Below, one piece after another: positions 6,809-11,891 of a stretch of DNA of 11,891 bases (its first letter is position 1; every line of letters starts with the position of its first letter). The stretch is from the NCBI GenBank assembly GCA_023430775.1, contig JAEYYY010000133.1, forward strand, positions 1-11,891, in the 5' to 3' direction. The notes beneath the pieces are model-generated. The model searched no databases and had not been told where the DNA came from. It saw nothing but the letters and a program-made list of their open reading frames with translations. The position numbers and the translations under genes were made by a program. This stretch comes from Pseudomonadota bacterium. Lineage in GTDB: Bacteria; Myxococcota_A; Polyangia; Haliangiales; Haliangiaceae.

Positions 6809-8031
6809 TACCAGCTGGCCATCTTGGCCTTGAGGCCGGCATCCAGGGCGTCGAGGAACGCCTCGGTGGTGAGGTGCGCCTGGTTCGGGCCGACGAGCAC
6901 CGCGAGGTCCTTCGTCATCCTGCCGGACTCGACGGTCTCGACGCAGACCCTCTCGAGCGTCTCGGCGAACTTGACGACATCGGGCGTGTTGTCGAACTTG
7001 CCGCGGTACTGCAGGCCCTGCGTCCACGCGAAGATCGACGCGATCGGGTTGGTCGACGTCGGCTTGCCCTTCTGGTGCTCGCGGTAGTGACGGGTGACCG
7101 TGCCGTGCGCCGCCTCGGCCTCGACCGTGTTGCCGTCGGGCGTGAGCAGCACCGACGTCATCAGGCCGAGGCTACCGAAGCCCTGCGCGACCGAGTCCGA
7201 CTGGACGTCGCCGTCGTAGTTCTTGCAGGCCCACACGAAGCCGCCGTCCCACTTGAGCGCCGACGCGACCATGTCGTCGATCAGGCGGTGCTCGTAGACG
7301 GTGCCCGCCTCCTTGAACTTGCCGGCGAACTCCTCGTCGAAGACCTTCTGGAACAGGTCCTTGAAGCGACCATCGTACTTCTTGAGGATGGTGTTCTTCG
7401 TCGACAGGTAGACGGGCCACTTGCGGTTGAGGCCGTAGTTGAAGCAGCTCCGCGCGAAGCCGATGATCTGCTCGTCGAGGTTGTACATGCCGAGCGCGAC
7501 GCCGCCGCCCGGGAAGTCGAACACCTTGTACTCGATCGGCTTGCCGCCATCCTTCGGCGTGTACGTCATGGTCAGCGTGCCGGCACCCGGCACGACGAAG
7601 TCGGTGGCCTTGTACTGATCACCGAACGCGTGGCGACCGACGACGATCGGCCGCGTCCACCCCGGCACCAGCCGCGGCACGTTCTTGCAGATGATCGGCT
7701 CGCGGAAGATCGTGCCGCCGATGATGTTGCGGATCGTCCCGTTCGGGGACTTCCACATCTCCTTGAGGTTGAACTCCTTCACGCGCGCTTCGTCGGGCGT
7801 GATCGTGGCGCACTTGACGCCGACGCCGTACTGCTTGACCGCGTTCGCCGCGTCGACCGTGACCTTGTCGTTCGTCTCGTCGCGGTGCTCGATCCCGAGA
7901 TCGAAGTACTTGATGTCGATCTCGAGGTACGGGGTGATCAGCTTGTCCTTGATGAACTTCCAGATGATGCGCGTCATCTCGTCGCCGTCCATGTCGACGA
8001 CGGGAGTCTTCACTTTGATCTTCGCGGCCAT
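6808..8031 (-). CDS. icd: NADP-dependent isocitrate dehydrogenase, eukaryotic IDH1/2 type
   Basis: 407 aa. It oxidatively decarboxylates isocitrate to 2-oxoglutarate, making NADPH. The sequence is the homodimeric eukaryote-like class and stays in register with human IDH1 over key sites: isocitrate-binding R101, R110 and R133 (human R100, R109 and R132, offset by one), Y140, and then the same numbers as human for K212, D252, D275 and D279. The NADP-selecting segment [10 protein letters not shown] has H309, R314 and H315. Long identical stretches include [27 protein letters not shown] and [17 protein letters not shown]. The ATG at 8031 gives the normal N terminus ([14 protein letters not shown]); no strong ribosome-binding site precedes it. 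It follows a 47-aa membrane ORF by 21 bp and overlaps the PARG gene by one base, so it is probably the main gene of a four-gene transcript. Confidence 0.96.
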   Translation of the reverse strand: MAAKIKVKTPVVDMDGDEMTRIIWKFIKDKLITPYLEIDIKYFDLGIEHRDETNDKVTVDAANAVKQYGVGVKCATITPDEARVKEFNLKEMWKSPNGTIRNIIGGTIFREPIICKNVPRLVPGWTRPIVVGRHAFGDQYKATDFVVPGAGTLTMTYTPKDGGKPIEYKVFDFPGGGVALGMYNLDEQIIGFARSCFNYGLNRKWPVYLSTKNTILKKYDGRFKDLFQKVFDEEFAGKFKEAGTVYEHRLIDDMVASALKWDGGFVWACKNYDGDVQSDSVAQGFGSLGLMTSVLLTPDGNTVEAEAAHGTVTRHYREHQKGKPTSTNPIASIFAWTQGLQYRGKFDNTPDVVKFAETLERVCVETVESGRMTKDLAVLVGPNQAHLTTEAFLDALDAGLKAKMASW

Positions 8032-8052
8032 AGGCCGGCGGTTTTACCCTAC

Positions 8053-8196
8053 TCAGCTGCGTACTTCGATCGCTGCGACGACGAATGCGAACAGCACCAT
8101 CACGGCCCCCACGATGGCCAGAGGTCGCGCGACGAGGCCACCGAACGGCGCGATCGCGCCGCCGATCAACCAGGCGGTTGTGACTTTGCCCTTCAT
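8053..8196 (-). CDS. Predicted 47-aa membrane miniprotein
   Basis: A short open frame from ATG 8196 to TGA 8053 encodes 47 aa beginning MKGKVTTAWLIGG. It has a basic N-terminal tip (K2, K4), a hydrophobic segment at about 8-22, a short turn with R24-P25, a second strongly hydrophobic segment at about 26-43 and a tail EVRS. This is the layout of a helical hairpin or a single-span membrane protein. Third codon positions are mostly G or C, as in the neighbouring genes. It ends 21 bp before icd on the same strand, so it is probably cotranscribed. No good Shine-Dalgarno sequence is seen and no family is recognised. Several overlapping frames are open here, as is common at high GC, so the call rests on the hydrophobic pattern and position. 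Confidence 0.5.
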   Translation of the reverse strand: MKGKVTTAWLIGGAIAPFGGLVARPLAIVGAVMVLFAFVVAAIEVRS

Positions 8197-8225
8197 GGCC
8201 GTTCGATGACCGAAGCGATGGGCCG

Positions 8226-8246
8226 GCTGCGCGGTTTCACCGCAGC
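8226..8246. repeat. Imperfect inverted repeat upstream of the miniprotein/icd genes
   Basis: GCTGCG (8226-8231) pairs with CGCAGC (8241-8246) around a nine-base loop. On the minus strand it would lie about 30 bases ahead of the miniprotein start, in the 5' leader or promoter region. It could be an operator, an mRNA hairpin or chance; no T-tract follows it. Confidence 0.3.
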
Positions 8247-8259
8247 TTGCGAAATTTTC

Positions 8260-8278
8260 CTCCGCTCGAGCGGCGGAG
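8260..8278 (-). terminator. Hairpin downstream of the kinase gene, possible terminator
   Basis: On the minus strand CTCCGC, a seven-base loop and GCGGAG form a hairpin beginning 15 bases after the kinase stop codon, followed by GAAAATTT. An alternative pairing is the perfect 12-bp palindrome CCGCTCGAGCGG at 8262-8273. The T-run has only three residues, so this is a weak rho-independent terminator at best. It is the only AT-rich patch after a stem in the gap between the kinase and icd blocks. Confidence 0.35.
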
Positions 8279-8293
8279 CCAGCACGCCATCCG

Positions 8294-10438
8294 CTATGGC
8301 GGCGCCGGGCACTTCTTGAACGAGCGATGAAAGTCGGCCTCGAGCGTGGGGCCGTTCTGCGCGCCGTTACTCACCATCCACGCGGTGTACTTCTGCTTCG
8401 CGTCGGCGCAATCACCGACGTTCACCGCGCACTGCACCTCGAGGTACTGCAGGCCCCGGGCGTCGGGCAGCGCGATCTTGTGCTTCGCGATGATGTCGAG
8501 GATCGCCTTGCACGAGCGCCCGAGCCCGGCGGCGACCTGGAGCCGGTACTGCGCGCGCTCCGGCCAGCGCGCCTGCGGCGGCGCATCGATCGGGCAGTAC
8601 GCCTTGTCGGAGGACTCGGTCGTCGTCCTGATCTGGTTGACGTCCCAGCCGAGCTTCTTGCCCGCCGCCTCGAGCGCGGTCGCCGCACCGACACAATCAC
8701 CGGTCGCCATCCGGCAGTTCGCCTTGACCAGCTCGACGCGCCGCATCTCGTCGTCGGGGAGCTCCGGCAGGTTCGCGAGCAGCTTGAGGCAGCCCGCGCC
8801 ATCGCCGAAGTTCAGCCGATCGGCGGCCCGCATCATGAGGTGCGTGTAGCTGACGTCCGCCTCGGCAACGGCGGCACCACTTCCCGAGGCGACCGACGGC
8901 ACCGTCTTCGGCGTGTCGGGCTTCGGTGGCGTCGGCTTGTCGAAGCGTCGGAGCTGCCCCTTGTCGTCCTTGACGGTGAGCGTCTCGCCCTGCTTCGGCG
9001 GACCTCCGGCCGGCGCGCCCGGACCGTTCGAACCGGCGGCGTTCGAGCCGGGGGCGCCCGCAGTCGTGGCGTTCGAGCCCGTGCTCGATCCGGCGTTCGA
9101 GCCCGCGTTCGAGGTCCCACTCGAACCGGCGTGCGAGCTCGCGTTCGACCCCACGGTCGAGCCCAGATTCGAGCCCGAGCCCGAGCCCGAGCCCGAACCC
9201 GACCTGCTCGACCCGTTCGTCACCGGCGATCGGGTCGCCGCCAGCACGGCCACCGTGCCCGCGACGGCGAGCACGACCGCACCGAGGCCGATCCACAGCG
9301 CCGTGCGGCTCGTGTGGCGCGGCGGGTGGGCGAGCGCGGCGATCAGGCCGTCGATGTCGTCGAACCGCTTCGCCGGATCGGGATCGAGCCCCTTCTGGAG
9401 GATCTGGAGCACGCGCCGCTGTTCGGCGGTCGCGGTCTTCGGGATCTCCGGGACCTTCTGCATCGCGAGCACGATCGCGGCGATCGTGGTGCCGCGGAAC
9501 GGCCGCTCGTCGAGGATGCCCTCCCAGATCGACGCGCACAGCGCGAACTGATCGCTCTTCTTGCTCGCGGTCGCGCCGTGCAGCTGCTCGGGAGACATGT
9601 AGAGCGGCGTGCCGATCACCGCGCCGCTGACCGTCAGCGTGGTCGTCGTGTGCGCGAGGTCGCCGCCGCGCGCGAGCCCGAAGTCGCCGATCAGCACGCG
9701 GCCGTCGTCGGACACGAACACGTTATCGGGCTTGATGTCGCGATGGACGATGCCGGCCTTGTGCACCGCGGACAGCCCCGCCGCCGCCTGCCGCCACACG
9801 CCGACGATGTCCTCGACGGTGCGCGGCGCCGCCGCTCGCCAGCCGCGCGCGGTGCTGCCGTTGACCAGCTCGAGCACCAGACAGACCTCGTCGTCGGCCT
9901 CGCCGGCATCGTAGACCGCCATCACGTTCGGGTGCCGGACCTGCGCCAGCGCGCGGGCCTCGCGGAGCAGGCGCTTGCGCAGCGCCTTGTCGTCGACGCC
10001 CTCGGGCTTGACGAACTTGAGCGCGACCTTGCGATGGAGATGGGTGTCCTCGGCTTCCCACACCACGCCCATCGCACCCGCACCGAGCTGGCGGAGGATG
10101 TTGTAGCGCTTGGGTGCGGCGCGCGCGGGCGTGGCGAGCTTCGCGAGCTCGATGACGAGCCGGCTGCACTCGGGACAGCTATCGAGGTGGCGATCGATCG
10201 CCGTGCGCGCCGAGCCCGCGAGCTTGCCCTCGGCGAGCTCGACGAGCAGGTTCTCGTCGGGGCACGCACCGGGCGCGAGCACGGCCTTGGCGCCGAGCCC
10301 CGAGCGCGTCATGTCGCGCGTCAGCGTGGGATCGTTCGAATCGGGATTCTCCGAGACCGCCGCCCACGCTCCACCGGCCGACGGCGCCTCCGGCGTCGAC
10401 AGCATGGTCTGCGCGCGTTCGTCATCCCACCGCGACAT
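8294..10438 (-). CDS. Membrane Ser/Thr protein kinase with N-terminal zinc finger
   Basis: 714 aa in four parts. (1) A cytoplasmic N terminus with an anti-sigma-like zinc finger, RHLDSCPECSRL (H84, C88, C91), preceded by a CPDENLL motif with C59. (2) A Hanks-type kinase at about 112-370: GAGAMG loop (119-124), K141 in VALK, E160, HRDIKPDN (catalytic D234, N239), DFG (252-254), a threonine-rich activation loop (TTTT at 264-267) and MSPEQ in place of the usual APE. All catalytic residues are present. (3) One transmembrane helix at about 380-402. (4) An outside region: a Gly/Ser/Asn-rich linker (about 409-475) and a C-terminal helical, TPR-like domain with eight cysteines (C550, 575, 582, 615, 643, 670, 677, 710), enough for four disulfides. 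The gene starts 13 bp after a sigma factor gene. By analogy with kinase-linked sigma factors, it probably regulates that sigma factor. This is inference. Confidence 0.93.
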   Translation of the reverse strand: MSRWDDERAQTMLSTPEAPSAGGAWAAVSENPDSNDPTLTRDMTRSGLGAKAVLAPGACPDENLLVELAEGKLAGSARTAIDRHLDSCPECSRLVIELAKLATPARAAPKRYNILRQLGAGAMGVVWEAEDTHLHRKVALKFVKPEGVDDKALRKRLLREARALAQVRHPNVMAVYDAGEADDEVCLVLELVNGSTARGWRAAAPRTVEDIVGVWRQAAAGLSAVHKAGIVHRDIKPDNVFVSDDGRVLIGDFGLARGGDLAHTTTTLTVSGAVIGTPLYMSPEQLHGATASKKSDQFALCASIWEGILDERPFRGTTIAAIVLAMQKVPEIPKTATAEQRRVLQILQKGLDPDPAKRFDDIDGLIAALAHPPRHTSRTALWIGLGAVVLAVAGTVAVLAATRSPVTNGSSRSGSGSGSGSGSNLGSTVGSNASSHAGSSGTSNAGSNAGSSTGSNATTAGAPGSNAAGSNGPGAPAGGPPKQGETLTVKDDKGQLRRFDKPTPPKPDTPKTVPSVASGSGAAVAEADVSYTHLMMRAADRLNFGDGAGCLKLLANLPELPDDEMRRVELVKANCRMATGDCVGAATALEAAGKKLGWDVNQIRTTTESSDKAYCPIDAPPQARWPERAQYRLQVAAGLGRSCKAILDIIAKHKIALPDARGLQYLEVQCAVNVGDCADAKQKYTAWMVSNGAQNGPTLEADFHRSFKKCPAPP
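9005..9229 (-). repeat. Degenerate repeat encoding the Gly/Ser/Asn-rich linker of the kinase
   Basis: The plus strand carries the 6-bp unit GAGCCC four times and then GAACCC at 9171-9200. It continues to about 9030 as degenerate units built on TTCGAGCC. Read on the minus strand these encode GSGSGSGSGSN followed by GSN/GSS/NAGS variants. The array forms the flexible segment between the membrane helix and the external domain of the kinase. Unit lengths are multiples of three, so copy-number change would alter linker length without a frameshift. Confidence 0.75.
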
Positions 10439-10451
10439 CGAACGCCCAGAT

Positions 10452-11348
10452 CTAGCCTTCCGACACCTTGGTCGCCAGCAGCTTCGCGATCGAGACGTCG
10501 AGCCGGCTCATCACCAGACCGAGCACCTCGTCGAGCTCGGCCTCCGGCAGCTTGAGCGTGATCGCGAGCTGCTTCTTGGTCTCGGCGACCAGCTGCTCGC
10601 GCGCGCGCTGGATCCGGCGCGCCGCGGTGGCGCGGTGGATGCCGAGCACCGAGCCGAGCTGATCGATCGACAGCCCGGCGACGAAGTGCTGGCGCAGCAG
10701 GTGGCGATCGCCCGGCTCGAGCGCCTGTGCGCCCTCGTGCATCGCCTGCGCGACCGCCGCGCGGTACTCGGCCTTCACCACGTCGAGCTGCAGATCGCCG
10801 GGGTTCGGCAGCGCGAGGATGTCATCGTCCTCGGCCGACGACTCGCGCGTGCGGTCCTTGCGCTTGGTCAGATCGAGGAACACGCGCACCGCGGTGACGC
10901 GCAGCCAGTTATCGAGGAAGCCCTGCCCCGCGTAGTCGGCGATCTTCGGCGCCTTGCCGGCCTCGGCGACGAACAGCTTGGCGCGCAGGATCTGCTTCAG
11001 GTCATCCGCGGTCTGGCCCGGCCCGGCGAACCGCCGGCACGCGGCCTCGATGGTGTTCTTGTGCGCGCGCTCGAGCTCCGCGATCGCGACCTGCGATCCC
11101 CGGGACGCCTGCGACGCCACCGCGAGATCGCCGGCGTGGCAGTGCTGGAGATAGTTCGACAGGTCACCCGCGGGAGCGCGCCTGGCAATCTGCGTCACCA
11201 GATCGCGGTCGTCGATCTCGAGCGACGGGTAGCCCTTGTGAGCCTCGTCGCAGAGCTGCGCGAGCCGGCGCCCGATATCGGGGCTCTGACCAGAGGCATT
11301 CGGCCATGCGGCCATGAACACCTCCGCCAGTTGTTCCGGGGTCGCCAT
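10452..11348 (-). CDS. Sigma-70 family RNA polymerase sigma factor (Myxococcales type)
   Basis: 298 aa from ATG 11348. It directs RNA polymerase to a set of promoters that cannot be named from this sequence. A sigma-2 region spans about 85-165, with DDLKQILRAKLFV and NWLRVTAVRVFLDLTKRK as the core- and -10-binding helices. A sigma-4 region spans about 195-260 with a helix-turn-helix, LSIDQLGSVLGIHRATAARR (226-245). The 80-residue N-terminal extension and the overall form resemble the group described as Myxococcales-specific sigma factors (Sig-70_gmx1). There is no sigma-1.1 or sigma-3 domain. The frame stays open for 53 codons upstream, back to just after the protease stop, but that extension is Arg-rich and unlike the family. 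No ribosome-binding site decides the start. The kinase gene follows after 13 bp, and the two are probably one operon. Confidence 0.88.
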   Translation of the reverse strand: MATPEQLAEVFMAAWPNASGQSPDIGRRLAQLCDEAHKGYPSLEIDDRDLVTQIARRAPAGDLSNYLQHCHAGDLAVASQASRGSQVAIAELERAHKNTIEAACRRFAGPGQTADDLKQILRAKLFVAEAGKAPKIADYAGQGFLDNWLRVTAVRVFLDLTKRKDRTRESSAEDDDILALPNPGDLQLDVVKAEYRAAVAQAMHEGAQALEPGDRHLLRQHFVAGLSIDQLGSVLGIHRATAARRIQRAREQLVAETKKQLAITLKLPEAELDEVLGLVMSRLDVSIAKLLATKVSEG

Positions 11349-11475
11349 CGGGACAACGGTAACACCAGATGACCCCTGACCTTCCGGAGGATCCACCGCA
11401 CAGCGCCAGACTCGACCTCCCAGCTGGATCGAGCGGGTTTCGAAGTCCACGTCATATCGGACGCGGCGACTGAGC

Positions 11476-11494
11476 CGGCGTCGCACAGACGCCG
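11476..11494. terminator. Stem-loop between the protease and sigma factor genes
   Basis: CGGCGTC (11476-11482) and GACGCCG (11488-11494) form a perfect 7-bp stem with a five-base loop, 13 bases past the protease stop on the minus strand. No T-tract follows it, so it may be a rho-dependent terminator or mRNA-protecting hairpin for the protease, or an operator ahead of the sigma gene. Beside it CAAT is repeated three times (11497-11508), running into the protease stop codon. Confidence 0.35.
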
Positions 11495-11507
11495 TGCAAT
11501 CAATCAA

Positions 11508-11891
11508 TTACGCAGCGCGGCGTCGCCGCAGGAGCGCGATCCCGACAAGGCCGATCAAGAGGCCCGCGCCACCGCTCCCGGCCGAGCAGCCGGCGGTCTC
11601 GGGCTCGGCTTCGCCACCGTCATCTGCGGGGACGTCGCAGGTGCTGGGGTCGAAGTCGACGCCGGTCACGCTCTGCAGCCACGACACCACCTTGTCCGCG
11701 CGAACGTAGACACCACCATCGCTGCACGCGGCACCCGGAATCGCCAGCCCGCGCGACACCACGCCGACCAGCGCGGGACCATCGAGCGTGGGCAGGAACA
11801 CCGGACCACCGGAATCGCCGAAGCACGAGCCGGTGCCACCGCCGCCGGCCACGAACTCGCCATGCGGCGCGATCGTCTGCTGGCAGCTGTC
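11508..11891 (-). CDS. Trypsin-like serine protease with MYXO-CTERM tail, 5' truncated
   Basis: Only the last 127 residues are in the window; the gene enters from the right edge and ends with TAA at 11508-11510. The fragment carries the catalytic serine in SCFGDSGGPVF (Ser27 of the fragment), followed by LVGVVSRGLAIPGAACSDGGVYVR, the usual end of the chymotrypsin fold. The His and Asp of the triad lie upstream, outside the window. After an acidic linker (DDGGEAEPETAG) comes GCSAGSG, a hydrophobic helix LLIGLVGIALL and RRRR. This is a MYXO-CTERM-type sorting signal, which in Myxococcota anchors or processes secreted proteins at the cell surface. The product should be an extracellular or surface protease. 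The substrate is unknown. Confidence 0.92.
   Translation of the reverse strand, partial: DSCQQTIAPHGEFVAGGGGTGSCFGDSGGPVFLPTLDGPALVGVVSRGLAIPGAACSDGGVYVRADKVVSWLQSVTGVDFDPSTCDVPADDGGEAEPETAGCSAGSGGAGLLIGLVGIALLRRRRAA

Noticed and set aside
6809..7027. N-terminal extension of PARG into icd
   Set aside because: These residues are Arg/Pro/Gly-rich and lie over the conserved 3' end of icd. The GTG at the icd stop is the more economical start.
6874..8319. 481-codon plus-strand open frame antisense to icd
   Set aside because: It is a shadow of the highly conserved isocitrate dehydrogenase on the minus strand. Its composition is dominated by Arg, Asp, Leu and Val.
9171..9200. Short direct repeats considered as a CRISPR-like or intergenic array
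   Set aside because: The units are six bases without spacers and lie in frame inside the kinase gene, where they encode a Gly-Ser linker.
8327..10555. 742-codon plus-strand open frame antisense to the kinase gene
   Set aside because: The minus strand encodes a complete kinase with all catalytic motifs. The plus-strand product is Arg/Asp-rich with no recognisable domain, as expected for a mirror frame in GC-rich DNA.
11349..11507. 53-codon N-terminal extension of the sigma factor
   Set aside because: It is open but Arg-rich, unlike the family, and would fill the whole promoter region. It cannot be fully excluded because no ribosome-binding site decides the start.

Overview
The window is GC-rich bacterial DNA that is almost entirely coding. 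It most likely comes from a member of the Myxococcota. Three features point there: a secreted trypsin-like protease ending in a MYXO-CTERM-type tail (Cys, hydrophobic helix, Arg cluster); an alternative sigma factor of a type common in Myxococcales; and a one-pass membrane Ser/Thr kinase that carries an anti-sigma-like zinc finger. The family or genus cannot be fixed from this sequence alone. Both ends of the window cut through genes.

Layout from left to right. A 5'-truncated CehA/McbA-type PHP-fold metallohydrolase runs on the plus strand (1-1682). It converges on, and overlaps by 14 bp, a minus-strand pair: a POTRA-repeat envelope protein with no beta-barrel (3842-2772), followed with a 43-bp overlap by an M48 metalloprotease lipoprotein (2814-1669). 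A 152-bp divergent intergenic region separates this pair from a plus-strand malate dehydrogenase (3995-4942). Next comes a minus-strand block transcribed right to left: a 47-aa membrane miniprotein (8196-8053), a eukaryote-type NADP isocitrate dehydrogenase (8031-6808), a canonical poly(ADP-ribose) glycohydrolase (6808-5663, sharing one base with the icd stop codon) and a lipoprotein of unknown function (5605-4967). Two hairpins lie between this block and the next one. That block holds a sigma-70 family factor (11348-10452) and a 714-aa Ser/Thr kinase (10438-8294), 13 bp apart. The window closes inside the MYXO-CTERM protease (11891-11508).

How the genes may work together. The POTRA/M48 pair looks like an outer-membrane protein assembly or quality-control module (compare BamA with BepA). 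The sigma/kinase pair looks like a signal-transduction unit: an external Cys-rich sensor, one membrane helix, a cytoplasmic Hanks kinase with an N-terminal zinc finger, and the sigma factor as partner. The central block places a poly(ADP-ribose)-degrading enzyme in a likely transcript with an NADP-producing TCA enzyme, next to an NAD-linked TCA enzyme. No poly(ADP-ribose) polymerase is visible in the window. No tRNA, rRNA, CRISPR array, insertion sequence or phage gene was seen, and no gene-free stretch exceeds 300 bp.
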